Origin: Sphingopyxis sp. MSC1_008
GTDB taxonomy: Bacteria; Pseudomonadota; Alphaproteobacteria; Sphingomonadales; Sphingomonadaceae
NCBI RefSeq assembly: GCF_023197165.1
Contig: NZ_JALPRD010000013.1
Coordinates: 62,001-126,000, forward strand
Direction: 5' to 3'
Length of the DNA stretch: 64,000 nt
Position numbers and translations under genes: made by a program. Positions 18,313-27,896 of the stretch are shown here, in pieces (positions within the stretch are counted from its first letter, which is position 1; every line of letters starts with the position of its first letter). Under the pieces are notes generated by a model. It had not been told where the DNA came from, did no database searches, and saw only the letters and a list, made by a program, of their open reading frames with translations.

Positions 18313-18770
18313 GCCTCATCGCCCCCAGGAGCGACAGGCCATGCGCCGATCTGGCTCAGGAAGCCGAACCAGTCCTCCAGATGCCAGGTGTATGCGATCT
18401 GGGAGCCTTCGAAGGAATGGAACTCGTGGAGGCGGATCGCATAGGGCCTGCCAGTAGCCGGGACGCCGAAGAAGTCGGCCGTATGCGTACCGCGCATTTC
18501 AGCGCGGACCGCAACCTTCTGGTCGCCGAAAACGACCTCCTTGATTTCGATCGTCAGGTCGGGAAGCGCCTGGCGGACGCCGGCGATGAACTGCTTCATC
18601 GGTTCGCGGCCCGGATCCTGGCCCTGGTTGCGGGGCTCTTCATCCCAGTCGGCGGTCAGCGCCTCGTCGAGTTCGGCCGCGTCACCCGTCGAAAACGCGG
18701 CATAGAATCGGCGGAGGGAGTCAAGGCGTGCGGCTTGGGTAGCATCGCTTCCGGTTATGATAGCATCCAT
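18309..18770 (-). CDS. SnoaL-like (NTF2 fold) protein
   Basis: This 153-residue protein of the SnoaL/NTF2-like polyketide-cyclase superfamily carries LRRFYAAFSTGDAAELDEAL near its start and the middle block GREPMKQFIAGVRQALPDLTI. The last part (YAIRLHEFHSFEGSQIAYTW) is the usual closing sheet. The family includes cyclases, isomerases and ester hydrolases with no fixed active site, so a reaction cannot be given. The ATG at 18770 begins the conserved fold; a GTG 13 codons upstream is an alternative. The gene is translationally coupled to the following SDR. Confidence 0.8.
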   Translation of the reverse strand: MDAIITGSDATQAARLDSLRRFYAAFSTGDAAELDEALTADWDEEPRNQGQDPGREPMKQFIAGVRQALPDLTIEIKEVVFGDQKVAVRAEMRGTHTADFFGVPATGRPYAIRLHEFHSFEGSQIAYTWHLEDWFGFLSQIGAWPVAPGGDEA

Positions 18771-18908
18771 GAAATGGACTTTCTTTTTTGTGTGGTGGTC
18801 AAGTTTCACGCGCGCGGACGTTCGCTGGGTCCAGTCAGTTCGGCGCCGTCATTTCCGCGAGGGGAAAGCCCGCTGGTTAGGCCGGCCCTCGCGATCGCTG
18901 GATCAGTC

Positions 18909-19826
18909 CTACATCCTGAAGATAATCTTGCCTTTCGCGTCGCCATTTGCCTGCCGGGCAAAGGCATCGGCGCCCTCGTCGAGCGGAATGGTCCGGTCGA
19001 TGCGGACCTTGATACCGTTTTCCGCGCGTTCCGCGACGTGCTCGAGCCTGGATGCATTGGAGGCATGAAAGACGAACTTTGCCTCGACACCTGCGTGCCG
19101 GGCACGCGCCTCGTCGGGCGGCATCGGCGTTGCGATGAGCGTACCGCCCCGCTTCAGAACCTTGAGCGATCGCTCCTCGACGTCGCCGCCCACGGTGTCG
19201 ACGACCAAGTCCATGTCGGACAGGTGATCCTCGAAACGCTGGTCGCGGTAGTCGATGACCTGCACTGCCCCGAGAGCGCGGACATATTCCTCATCATCCC
19301 CCGCAGCGGTGGCGAAGACCTCGGCGCCCGCGTTACTGGCGAGCAGCGTGGTGAAGGCCCCGACCGGGCCCGCCGCGCCGTGCACGAGAATCTGGTGCCC
19401 CGGGGCGACCGCGAACTCCTCGAAGAGAATCTGCCAGGCCGTTCCACCAATCGTTACCAGACCAGCGCTTTCGGCGAGCGGCATCGATGTTGGCGCGCGA
19501 ACCAACTGGTCGGCGGGCACGACAGCATATTCGGCGAAAGCGCCGCCCTTTGACGGGTCGAGTCGGGCGATGATCTCGTCCCCGGTCTTCCATCCCAATA
19601 CACCGTCGCCCACCGTCTCGATCGTTCCGGCGATGTCGGTGCCGGGGATATAAGGGAACGCGACGGGGAAGAAGTCGGTCATATATCCGGCGTGGATCTT
19701 GATATCGAGAGGATTGAGGGCGGCGGCGGCCACCTTCACGAGAACTTCGTCAATGGCAATCGACGGTACGGCCTGCTCGCGGACGGCAGGCGCCTGGCGA
19801 TAATCATCATATTCGAGTGTTTTCAT
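18909..19826 (-). CDS. NAD(P)-dependent quinone oxidoreductase-like protein
   Basis: This 305-residue zinc-free MDR protein of the zeta-crystallin/quinone reductase type has the N-terminal GroES-like half (ALNPLDIKIHAGYM, IPGTDIAGTIETVGDGV) and a Rossmann half with ILVHGAAGPVGAFTTLLA. It lacks the cysteine cluster and the catalytic Cys of zinc alcohol dehydrogenases. The ATG at 19826 has AAGGAG nine bases upstream; the longer open frame upstream runs antisense through the LysR gene and is not real. The gene is divergent from that LysR gene and shares its T-N11-A box region. It precedes the SnoaL and SDR genes by 138 bp. Confidence 0.9.
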   Translation of the reverse strand: MKTLEYDDYRQAPAVREQAVPSIAIDEVLVKVAAAALNPLDIKIHAGYMTDFFPVAFPYIPGTDIAGTIETVGDGVLGWKTGDEIIARLDPSKGGAFAEYAVVPADQLVRAPTSMPLAESAGLVTIGGTAWQILFEEFAVAPGHQILVHGAAGPVGAFTTLLASNAGAEVFATAAGDDEEYVRALGAVQVIDYRDQRFEDHLSDMDLVVDTVGGDVEERSLKVLKRGGTLIATPMPPDEARARHAGVEAKFVFHASNASRLEHVAERAENGIKVRIDRTIPLDEGADAFARQANGDAKGKIIFRM

Positions 19827-19881
19827 ATAGGCTGACTCCTTGGAGGCCCAATGTGGCGTGCCGCGACTCATTGCCAAAGCC

Positions 19882-19904
19882 GATAATCGTGATATGGTAT
19901 TATC
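19882..19904. promoter_or_regulatory. LysR-type T-N11-A operator
   Basis: GATAAT and ATTATC are perfect inverted 6-mers separated by exactly 11 bases. This gives the canonical LysR box T-N11-A within the 132-bp gap between the oxidoreductase and LysR genes. Its centre is about 65 bp from each start. Such boxes bind the divergent LysR protein for autoregulation and activation of the neighbour. Confidence 0.75.
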
Positions 19905-19958
19905 AGGTTGGCTTATGGTTTCTCCTGCCGTGGAAAATAGGCGCGAAAGTTCACGCAG

Positions 19959-20903
19959 ATGAATCTGAGTAATATCGATCTTAATTTGCTCGTAGGGTTC
20001 GAGGCGTTGATGGCGGAGCGCAACGTGACGCGCGCCGCAGCCCGGGTCGGACGCACGCAGCCCGCCATGAGCGGAACCCTGGCACGCCTGCGCACGCTGA
20101 TGAACGACGAGCTCTTCATTCGTACGGCTGACGGACTGCAGCCCACCCCACGCGCCTTCGAAATGCATGAACCCGTCGGCAAGGCACTGGCGCAGCTTGA
20201 GGCCGCCTTCGCGTTCCGTGATCACTTCGAGCCCACGACCGCGCGAACGGCGTTCACCATCGCCATGTCGGATCCTCCGACGATCTCGCTTCTTCCGGCG
20301 CTGTTCGAGGCGCTCATCCGCGCCGCGCCCGGTGTCATCATGCATGTCCGCGGCTTTGACGACCGCGATGAGGCAATCGCCTTGCTCGACCGCGGGGTGG
20401 TCGATGTGGCGATCGGCGTCCCGCCGACCGAGAAGGCTGGCCGCATTCTCTCGCGTCCGCTGTTCGAGGAAGGGTTCGTCACGATGATGCGTAGCGGGCA
20501 TCCTGTTGCGGGGAGCGGACTCAAGCAGTCGGACTTCCTTGCCTGGCCGCATGTCCTGTTCTCGCCGGAAGATGACCGCTTTGGGATCGTCGACGAACGC
20601 CTCGAACAGCTCGGGTTGCGGCGCAATCTTGTGCTCACCGTTCCCAACGCTTTCACCGCCGCTCTCGTTGTGGAAAGAACCGATGCACTCTGCACAATGC
20701 TTACCGGGCCCGCCCGGCAGTTCGCGGCATCGGGCAAGATAGCTCTCGCCAGAACGCCGATCGATCTTCCTTCCGCGCCCTTCACAATGAACTGGCATCG
20801 CCGCAACGATGCCAACCTCGCCCAGCGCTGGTTCCGGGGCCTGATCGGCGAGACCGCGACAAGGCGCGATCCGGGGCGGTCAGGTGATAAGTTGCCCAGG
20901 TAG
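19959..20903 (+). CDS. LysR-family transcriptional regulator
   Basis: This 314-residue regulator has the N-terminal winged helix-turn-helix (DLNLLVGFEALMAERNVTRAAARVGRTQPAMSGTL split over residues 6-40) and a periplasmic-binding-like effector domain. The NodD/PcpR-like opening MNLSNIDLNLLVGFEAL and the pattern VTRAAARVG are typical of the NodD branch. It is transcribed away from the quinone oxidoreductase-SnoaL-SDR-SDR operon, so it most likely controls that operon and itself through the box at 19882. The inducer is unknown. Confidence 0.93.
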   Translation: MNLSNIDLNLLVGFEALMAERNVTRAAARVGRTQPAMSGTLARLRTLMNDELFIRTADGLQPTPRAFEMHEPVGKALAQLEAAFAFRDHFEPTTARTAFTIAMSDPPTISLLPALFEALIRAAPGVIMHVRGFDDRDEAIALLDRGVVDVAIGVPPTEKAGRILSRPLFEEGFVTMMRSGHPVAGSGLKQSDFLAWPHVLFSPEDDRFGIVDERLEQLGLRRNLVLTVPNAFTAALVVERTDALCTMLTGPARQFAASGKIALARTPIDLPSAPFTMNWHRRNDANLAQRWFRGLIGETATRRDPGRSGDKLPR

Positions 20904-21202
20904 CTCTATCGAGCGCGAGACCTGGACGTACCGGTCCGCCGGCCATTGGTTAACGGCGACCATGGCCAGTTCGGTAAAGCGTTGCCTCACGTCCATCGCT
21001 CATGGAATACCGTCCGATCGGTTCGATCTTCTCGCGGCGATCGCTTTCCATGCCGGACGACAAGGGTTCCGATGCCGCTCAGACCAGAGACGGGTGCATT
21101 CAACCCACTCGCCCCGGAAGTTGAAGCTGCAGGCGGCGCTGACATGCTTGCTACCGCACCAGAGATTGTTAGATTGAACCTTCTAGTTTAAAGAAGGCAA
21201 TT

Positions 21203-21799
21203 ATGCGCAAGCTCGATCCGGTCAAGCATGAAGAAAAGAGGCGCGAAATACTCGGCGCCGCGGAGCGCTGCTTCGTGCGCGACGGTTTGCAGGGCGCCAG
21301 CGTCTCGAGCATCTGCGCCGAGGCGGGGATTAGTCCCGGTCACCTCTATCATTATTTCAGCAGCAAGGAGGCAATCATCAGTGCGATGATCGAGGTCCGT
21401 CTTGCGGAGGCGGCCGCACGCTTCGCCAAACTTGCCGAAGGCGCGGATGTGCTCGATACGCTGTTCGGCGAGATGACGGTCAGCCGGTCCGGACCTCCGC
21501 TGTTGCTCGAGGCGCTAGCCGAGGCCAACCGCAGTCCTACGATGGCAAAGGCGCTGCAAGACCACACAAAAGGCGTACATTCGCTTCTCGCCGAGCTGCT
21601 CGAGAAAGGCCAGGCTGCGGGTGCCATCGATCCCGGTCTCGATCGAAATATCACGGCGTCCCTTATCATCAGCATCATCGACGGGTCCAAGACCTTGTGT
21701 CTGCGCGATCCGAAACTGGACGTGAAGCAAGCGACCAAGGCGCTGCAGACGATGATCATCCGCTATCTGGCGCCGCCCCCCGACCCGCGCACGCGGTGA
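21203..21799 (+). CDS. TetR-family repressor, probable regulator of the RND pump
   Basis: This 198-residue regulator has the N-terminal TetR helix-turn-helix: REILGAAERCFVRDGLQGAS, then ICAEAGISPGHLYHYFSSKEAII. The ligand-binding half has no clear family signature. An AAGAAGG ribosome site precedes the ATG. It is encoded 185 bp before the three-gene RND efflux operon in the same direction, so it is a likely repressor of itself and the pump. A short inverted repeat (TAGA at 21170, TCTA at 21182) lies just before its start and echoes the repeat before the pump genes. Confidence 0.9.
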   Translation: MRKLDPVKHEEKRREILGAAERCFVRDGLQGASVSSICAEAGISPGHLYHYFSSKEAIISAMIEVRLAEAAARFAKLAEGADVLDTLFGEMTVSRSGPPLLLEALAEANRSPTMAKALQDHTKGVHSLLAELLEKGQAAGAIDPGLDRNITASLIISIIDGSKTLCLRDPKLDVKQATKALQTMIIRYLAPPPDPRTR

Positions 21800-21928
21800 T
21801 CCGTCCGGCCAGGCGCTGCCGCCGCAGACGCCTGTGACGCGGTTGCTGGAGACCAGCTCCGAAAACGTCTCCCGCGAAGGTGCCCCGCGTGCACGGCGTG
21901 GGCGCCGCGGCTCGCGCAGGCGCATTTT

Positions 21929-21946
21929 TTAGAGCATGCACTCTAA
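21929..21946. promoter_or_regulatory. candidate TetR operator before the RND operon
   Basis: TTAGAG and CTCTAA are inverted 6-mers around CATGCA, in the gap between the tetR gene and the outer-membrane factor gene. A second looser dyad (AATAGA and TCTATT, 12 bases apart) covers 21978-22001, across the annotated start. Binding by the TetR protein is inferred. Confidence 0.45.
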
Positions 21947-21983
21947 TTAAGCTTGCCGCAGAAACGCCATCGATATAAATAGA

Positions 21984-23618
21984 GTGAATGATCGATCTAT
22001 TAAAAGACGTGAAGCCTGGTTTTCCCGGCTTTTCAACAAGCCGGCAGACTGCGTGAGCGCGGCTCGGCCATGGCGCGTCGGCCTTTTCCCGGCGCTGATG
22101 GCGATGCTGTTGGGAGGCTGTGCGACTCAGCCAGCATACGAAAAGCCCGACCTGTCTATGGCCTCGGCATGGGACAACGGCGCCCGTTCAGTGCTGGCAG
22201 CCGACGCAGGCGATACCGCGCAACAGGCTTGGTGGAGAAGGCTGGGCGACCCGGCGATCGATGCGCTCGCCGAAGCTGCGCTTGTCGATAGCCCGACGCT
22301 CGGCCAGGCTATCGCCCGAATAGACCAGGCGCGCGCCGCAGCGCGCGTGTCCGATGCCCAGCGCCTGCCGCAGATTTCGGTCGACGGCAGCGTCACGCGA
22401 GCACGGACCGGCGGCACGCAAGCCGACAGCGGCGCCGTCCCGACCACCCAAAGCAGCGCAACGCTGGGTCCCGGTCTGAGCTGGGAATTCGATCTATGGG
22501 GGCGCCTGAAGGAAACGGCGCGCGCCGCCGATGGCCGTCTCGACGCACGGACCGCCGACGCCGAACAGACAAGGCTTTCCCTGACGGTCCAGATCGCGGA
22601 TGCCGTTCTGCGTCTGCGCGCCTGCCACTTCTCGCTCACGGTCGGGGACCGCGACATTGCCGCCCGCCAACTCGAACTCGCCGTCATGCGCGAGCGGCTA
22701 TTGCGCGGGAATGTCGCGCCGGTCGAAGCCGCCAACGCGGCCAGCAATCTTGCAACCGCGCGCACCGATCGGTTCAGTCAGCAGGACCTATGCGCACGCA
22801 TCGTCAATGAACTGGTCGCACTGAGTGGCCGCGCGGCATCGGTTGTCCGAACGCTGGTAACGGCCCCGGCAGGCAAAACCGCGGCCCTGCCCCCGACCCT
22901 CGAGCGCAAAAGCCCGCTGGCGCCGATCGCGCCTGTCGATGCGGATATGATAATCCCTGCCCCCCCGCCTCTCGCGCTCGCCTTGCCTGCGAACATTCTG
23001 CTGGGGCACCCGATTGTCGTGGCCGCCGAGCGCGAGGCGGCGGCCCGCTGGGCAGAAATCGGCGTGGCGCGCGCTGACCGTTTGCCCCGCATTGATCTTG
23101 CCGGGCTCCTTACCGGCAACTGGATCCGGACGCTGGGATCGACCTCGGGCTTCAACAGCTGGTCGGCGGGCGCGGAGCTGACCGCTCCGCTCTTCGACGG
23201 GGGGGCTGGCGCCGCAAATATTCGCGGCGCGCAGGCGCGGTACCGCGAGGCAGTCGAGACGCTCCGCGACGCCGTGCGCACGGCGACACGCGATGTCGAA
23301 GATGCGTTGGCCGGCCAGGAGTCGGCGCAGCAACGAATCACCACCTCGCGGGAGGCCGTCGAAGCCGCCCACGTCGCCCTGCGCGCCAACGAAGCGCGCT
23401 GGCGCGCCGGAGCGATCAGCATGTTCGAACTCGAGGACACGCGGCGGCAATTCAACGCCGCCCAAGAGGCCGCGATAGCGGCCGCGCGCGATCGCGCTCA
23501 GGCCTGGGTCGCGCTGGTCCGCGCCGCGGGCGGCCGGGTCGGTTTGCAATCCGCGGCGCTGACCGGTCCCGACGCCCTAATTTCCCCCTCCGATCAAGGC
23601 AGCGCGCAGCAAAAATGA
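21984..23618 (+). CDS. outer-membrane efflux lipoprotein, NodT/OprM type
   Basis: This outer-membrane channel of a tripartite RND pump has up to 544 residues. The lipobox MAMLLGGC is followed by ATQPAYEKPDLSMASAWDN, typical of NodT/OprM lipoproteins. Two repeats of the OEP domain follow, each with long alpha-helical hairpin segments (ATARTDRFSQQDLCARIVNEL; EDALAGQESAQQRITTSREA). The start is uncertain: GTG at 21984 gives a 36-residue run before the hydrophobic helix, while GTG at 22053 would give a more normal lipoprotein signal. Its stop overlaps the start of the adaptor gene. It exports toxic compounds together with the next two genes. Confidence 0.9.
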   Translation: MNDRSIKRREAWFSRLFNKPADCVSAARPWRVGLFPALMAMLLGGCATQPAYEKPDLSMASAWDNGARSVLAADAGDTAQQAWWRRLGDPAIDALAEAALVDSPTLGQAIARIDQARAAARVSDAQRLPQISVDGSVTRARTGGTQADSGAVPTTQSSATLGPGLSWEFDLWGRLKETARAADGRLDARTADAEQTRLSLTVQIADAVLRLRACHFSLTVGDRDIAARQLELAVMRERLLRGNVAPVEAANAASNLATARTDRFSQQDLCARIVNELVALSGRAASVVRTLVTAPAGKTAALPPTLERKSPLAPIAPVDADMIIPAPPPLALALPANILLGHPIVVAAEREAAARWAEIGVARADRLPRIDLAGLLTGNWIRTLGSTSGFNSWSAGAELTAPLFDGGAGAANIRGAQARYREAVETLRDAVRTATRDVEDALAGQESAQQRITTSREAVEAAHVALRANEARWRAGAISMFELEDTRRQFNAAQEAAIAAARDRAQAWVALVRAAGGRVGLQSAALTGPDALISPSDQGSAQQK

Positions 23619-24754
23619 CCAATCTTCTTAAGCCAGCAAGTTCGCGAGTCCGGCGGCGTCTCGTCTATTCCGCGGCGGGCGCGGCGCTGCTGATCGCCGC
23701 GGGCGTCGCCGTTGTCGCTGTCACGCGCGAGAATTCCCGTCCGTCGGCGGCTACGGGGCCCGTGGCCGCCCTTACCGTTACCGAGGCGACCGCACGCCGC
23801 GTGTCCTGGCCGACGACCGTCGAGGCATCCGGCGCGATCGCAGCATGGCAGGAAGCGAGCATCGGCACGCAGATCGGCGGCTATCAGCTGGTCGATGTGC
23901 GGGTGAATGTCGGCGATCGCGTGCGCAGGGGGCAGGTTCTCGCCCGTCTCGATCCCGCGCTCCTCAAGGCGGAAGAAGCGCAGTTGCGTGCCAGCTACGA
24001 TGAGGCCGAAGCCAACCGACAGCGCGCGCTCAGCCTGCAGGCCAGCGGCGGTGTGAGCGATCAAGATGTCCTGCAATATGTAACGCAGGCGAGGACCGCG
24101 GCGGCGGGACTTGCCGCGAAGCGGCTCCAGTTGCGGTATACAAGCGTGGTCGCCCCCGACGACGGAATCATCAGCGCCCGCACGGCCACCCTTGGCGCCG
24201 TCGCGCCCGCCGGACAGGAATTCTTCCGGCTGATCCGTCAGGGGCGCCTCGAATGGCGCGGCGAACTGACCGCCCCGCAGCTGGCGCGGGTGCGTTCCGG
24301 ACAGCAGATCCTGCTCGATTTGCCCGATGGAACCCGTGCGACCGCCCGGGTGAGGCAGACTGCCCCGGCCGTCGACGACCGCTCCCGTCTGGGCGTCGTC
24401 TATGCCGAAATCGCTGGAGGCAGCCTAGCACGCGCCGGAATGTACGTTGGCGGGCGGATCGAAATGGCCGAACAGGCGGCGATCACCGTCCCGGCGCAGA
24501 GCGTCGTGATCCGTGATGGACGCAATCATGTCCTGAAGCTTGCGCGACCCGAAGCGGCGCCGCGCGTGTCGCTCCAGCGCGTTTCCCTCGGCCGGCGCCG
24601 GGGCGAAGAGGTCGAAATCGTGAGCGGCCTTGCCGAGGGCGCTCGCGTGGTTGTCCAGGGGGCGGGGTTTCTCAACGACGGCGATATCGTTCGCCTTGCG
24701 CCCGCCGCTCCTGCGAAGACCACCAGCTCTGCTGTGCGAGGCGCACGCCCATGA
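23615..24754 (+). CDS. RND efflux periplasmic adaptor (HlyD/MFP family)
   Basis: This 379-residue membrane-fusion protein has an N-terminal hydrophobic anchor (LLIAAGVAVVAVT). The lipoyl half-motif is split around a coiled-coil hairpin (GGYQLVDVRVNVGDRVRRGQ; AEEAQLRASYDEAEANRQ). The beta-barrel and membrane-proximal region ends VVVQGAGFLNDGD. It joins the inner-membrane RND pump to the outer-membrane lipoprotein. The ATG overlaps the OMF stop and its own stop overlaps the RND start, showing a coupled operon. Confidence 0.93.
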   Translation: MTNLLKPASSRVRRRLVYSAAGAALLIAAGVAVVAVTRENSRPSAATGPVAALTVTEATARRVSWPTTVEASGAIAAWQEASIGTQIGGYQLVDVRVNVGDRVRRGQVLARLDPALLKAEEAQLRASYDEAEANRQRALSLQASGGVSDQDVLQYVTQARTAAAGLAAKRLQLRYTSVVAPDDGIISARTATLGAVAPAGQEFFRLIRQGRLEWRGELTAPQLARVRSGQQILLDLPDGTRATARVRQTAPAVDDRSRLGVVYAEIAGGSLARAGMYVGGRIEMAEQAAITVPAQSVVIRDGRNHVLKLARPEAAPRVSLQRVSLGRRRGEEVEIVSGLAEGARVVVQGAGFLNDGDIVRLAPAAPAKTTSSAVRGARP

Positions 24755-27700
24755 ACTTCGCCACCTGGTCGATCCGTAACCCGATACCGTCGATATTGCT
24801 GTTCATCCTCTTGTCGCTTGGCGGCGTCTGGGGGTTCAATCAGCTTCGCGTGCAGAATTTACCGGACGTCGACATGCCGACGGTCGACGTCAGGCTGACC
24901 CTGCCTGGCGCCGCACCGGGGCAGCTCGAGACCGAGGTCGCGCGGCGTGTCGAGGATTCGCTCTCGAGCGTCACCGGGGTCAAGCACCTGCGAACGTCGA
25001 TCACCGATGGCAGTGTGGCGATCTCGGTCGAGTTCCTGTTCGAGAAAAATCTGTCCGACGCGCTCATCGAAACCAAGGACGCTGTCGATTCGGTTCGCTC
25101 GGACCTGCCGGCCGATCTGCGCGAGCCCGTGGTCACTGCGGTACGCAGCGGCACCGACGTCATGCTCGTCTACGCGGTTACCGCGCCGCGGATGGATGAG
25201 GAGGCCCTCTCCTGGTTCGTCGACGACAGCATCGGCAAGGCCGTGCTCGGCGTGCCTGGCGTCGGCCGCTTCGCCCGTGTCGGCGGCGTTCAGCGCGAGG
25301 TCCGGATCGAGGTCGATCCCGTGCGCCTCGCCAGCCTCGGGGTAACCGCGGCGGAGATCTCACGTGCCCTGCGCGAGGTCGAGCAGCAATCGTCGGGCGG
25401 TCGCACCCAGCTTGGCGGAGAAGAGCAGTCGGTCCGCACCATTGCCACCATAAGGCACGCCGCCGAACTCGACGCGCTCCCCGTTGCGCTTGCAGGCGGG
25501 CGGCAGGTCCGCCTTGACCAGGTGGCGACAGTGCACGACGGCATAGCCGAGCGCACGCAGATCGCCAGGCTCGACGGACGGCCCGTGGTGGGCTTTCAGG
25601 TTTACCGGGCCAAGGGCTTCGATGAGACCAAGATCGCCGAACAGGTGCAGGAAACGCTTGATGGCCTCGCCGCCACCCATCCCTCGCTCTCGTTCGAACT
25701 CGTCACCGACAATGTCGAATATACCCGCGAACAATATAAGGGCTCGATGGACATGCTCTACGAAGGCGCGTTTCTCGCGATCCTCGTAGTCTGGTTCTTC
25801 CTGCGCGACTGGCGCGCGACGCTCGTCGCCGCGACCGCGCTGCCGCTATCGATCCTGCCGACCTTCGCTGCGATGGCCTGGCTGGGCTTTTCGCTCGACA
25901 TCCTGACGCTGCTCGCCCTCGCGATCGTCGTCGGGATCCTGGTCGATGATGCCATCGTCGAGATCGAAAATATTGAGCGGCATCGCCACATGGGCAAGTC
26001 ACGGATCAAGGCGGCCGAAGATGCGGTCACCGAGATCGCCCTCGCTGTCATCGCGACGACAATGAGTATCGTCGCCGTCTTCGCGCCTACTGCGATGATG
26101 CAGGGCATCGCTGGCATGCTGTTCAAGCAGTTCGGCTGGACGGCGGTGATCGCGGTGCTCTCATCATTGCTTGTCGCGCGCCTGCTGACGCCGATGATGG
26201 CGGCCTATCTGCTCAAGCCCCAGCCCCAGCCCCCGCGGGAAATCCCGGACAGCTGGATTATGACCCGTTATCTGGCCGCGATCCGCTGGTGCCTCGAGCA
26301 TCGCGGCATGACGATTGCGGCCGCAGCCGCCTTCCTCGCTGCATCGGGCGCGCTTATCCCGTTCATTCCCACCGGATTCATTCCTGCCTCGGACGTCGGC
26401 TACACCACGGTCACCTTCGAGCTGCCCCCCGGCAGTTCCCTGCAGCGCACGCTCGGCGTCGGCGAGGCGGCGCGAAAAGCGGTCGCCGGCATCGACGGCA
26501 TCGAGAAGGCCTTCACCACGGTCGGTGACGCCCAGGAAGCGGGCCGCGGTTCTCAACTCGCCGGCGAGGTCCGGCGCGGCGCCCTGACCCTGAAGCTCGG
26601 GCCGCGCGGTGAACGCGTCGGCCAGGGCGAAATCGAGGAGGCGGTGCGCGCGCGGCTGGTACAGGTGCCGGGTGCTCGCTTCTCGGTCGGCGGCGGCGGG
26701 CTGGGCGAAAAGCTTTCTCTCATCCTGGCCAGTGACAACGCGCAAGCGCTAATCGCCAGCGCGCAGGGCTTCGAGCGTCAGTTGCGCACCATTCCGCAAC
26801 TGTCGAACATCACATCGACAGCAAGCCTTGAACGTCCCGAGCTGGTAATCCGGCCCGACACGCGCCGGGCGGCCGAACAGGGTGTGACCACGGCCGCGAT
26901 CGGCGAAACTGTCCGTATCGCCACGACGGGTGACTTCGATCCGCTAGTTGCCCGGCTCAACGCCGACACGCGCCAGATTTATGTCCGCGCACGAATTTCC
27001 GACGCCGCCCGGCAGGATCTGTCGACGATTGCCAACATGCGCGTGAACGGCCGCGAGGCCCCGGTGCCGCTCGATAGCGTTGCCTCCTTGTCGCTCGAGA
27101 GCGGCCCGGCCCAGATCGATCGTTACGACCGCCAGCGCTTCGTAACCATCGGGGCGGACCTTGGCGGAATGGCGCTCGGCGCAGCCACGACCGCAGCGCA
27201 CGAGCTGCCCGCCGCCAAAAGCCTGCCGTCAAGCGTGAAGCTGATCCAGACCGGCGACGCCGAGCTCCAGGCGGAACTCAGCGGCGGGTTCATCATGGCG
27301 ATCCTGATCGGGATCCTGTGCGTCTATTGCGTCCTGGTCCTGCTGTTCAAGGACTTCGTGCAGCCGATCACCATCCTGTCGGCGATTCCGCTCTCGATCG
27401 GCGGCGCATTCTTCGGATTGCTCGTCTTCGACAGCGAACTCGGCCTGCCCGCGATGATCGGCCTCGTCATGCTGATGGGGATCGTCACCAAGAACTCCAT
27501 CCTGCTGGTCGAATATGCGATCGTCGGCATACGCGAGCGCGGTCTCGCAGTCGTCGACGCCCTGATCGACGCCTGCCACAAACGCGCGCGGCCGATCGTG
27601 ATGACCACGGTGGCAATGATCGCCGGCATGATACCGATCGTCCTCGGTCTCGGGGCGGATTCCAGCTTTCGCCGACCGATGGCGGTCGCCGTGATCGGCG

Positions 27701-27855
27701 GTCTTGTGACATCGACCGCACTGAGCCTGCTCGTGGTCCCGGTTGTCTTCAGCTATGTCGATGGCTTCGAGCGTCGCGTTCGACGCTGGCTGGGTCGCAG
27801 ATCCGAAAATTCTCCCGCGCCTTCTGGAAACGCCCCGGCCCCGCACGCCGGCTAG
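24751..27855 (+). CDS. RND multidrug efflux permease (HAE1 family)
   Basis: This 1034-residue proton-driven RND transporter has the usual 12 transmembrane helices and two large periplasmic loops. The start MNFATWSIRNPIPSI leads helix 1. The proton-relay Asp pair of helix 4 is seen in GILVDDAIVEIEN, and helix 10-11 motifs in GLVMLMGIVTKNSILLVEYA. Length is typical of the family, and the order OMF-adaptor-pump is complete. It probably removes hydrophobic or aromatic compounds, perhaps pathway substrates; the tetR gene upstream likely controls it. Confidence 0.95.
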   Translation: MNFATWSIRNPIPSILLFILLSLGGVWGFNQLRVQNLPDVDMPTVDVRLTLPGAAPGQLETEVARRVEDSLSSVTGVKHLRTSITDGSVAISVEFLFEKNLSDALIETKDAVDSVRSDLPADLREPVVTAVRSGTDVMLVYAVTAPRMDEEALSWFVDDSIGKAVLGVPGVGRFARVGGVQREVRIEVDPVRLASLGVTAAEISRALREVEQQSSGGRTQLGGEEQSVRTIATIRHAAELDALPVALAGGRQVRLDQVATVHDGIAERTQIARLDGRPVVGFQVYRAKGFDETKIAEQVQETLDGLAATHPSLSFELVTDNVEYTREQYKGSMDMLYEGAFLAILVVWFFLRDWRATLVAATALPLSILPTFAAMAWLGFSLDILTLLALAIVVGILVDDAIVEIENIERHRHMGKSRIKAAEDAVTEIALAVIATTMSIVAVFAPTAMMQGIAGMLFKQFGWTAVIAVLSSLLVARLLTPMMAAYLLKPQPQPPREIPDSWIMTRYLAAIRWCLEHRGMTIAAAAAFLAASGALIPFIPTGFIPASDVGYTTVTFELPPGSSLQRTLGVGEAARKAVAGIDGIEKAFTTVGDAQEAGRGSQLAGEVRRGALTLKLGPRGERVGQGEIEEAVRARLVQVPGARFSVGGGGLGEKLSLILASDNAQALIASAQGFERQLRTIPQLSNITSTASLERPELVIRPDTRRAAEQGVTTAAIGETVRIATTGDFDPLVARLNADTRQIYVRARISDAARQDLSTIANMRVNGREAPVPLDSVASLSLESGPAQIDRYDRQRFVTIGADLGGMALGAATTAAHELPAAKSLPSSVKLIQTGDAELQAELSGGFIMAILIGILCVYCVLVLLFKDFVQPITILSAIPLSIGGAFFGLLVFDSELGLPAMIGLVMLMGIVTKNSILLVEYAIVGIRERGLAVVDALIDACHKRARPIVMTTVAMIAGMIPIVLGLGADSSFRRPMAVAVIGGLVTSTALSLLVVPVVFSYVDGFERRVRRWLGRRSENSPAPSGNAPAPHAG

Positions 27856-27890
27856 CCCACGGCGCCCGCCGCCGGGGTTACGCGGTGGGC
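27855..27890. terminator. possible bidirectional terminator hairpin
   Basis: GCCCAC (27855-27860) and GTGGGC (27885-27890) can pair around a GC-rich loop, exactly between the convergent RND and hydrolase genes. There is no T run on either side, so the call is tentative. Confidence 0.35.
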
Positions 27891-27896
27891 CCGGGG

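Noticed and set aside
19827..20798. Open extension of the quinone oxidoreductase frame to 629 residues
   Set aside because: The added part is antisense to the LysR gene and has no family features; the ATG at 19826 has a clear ribosome site.
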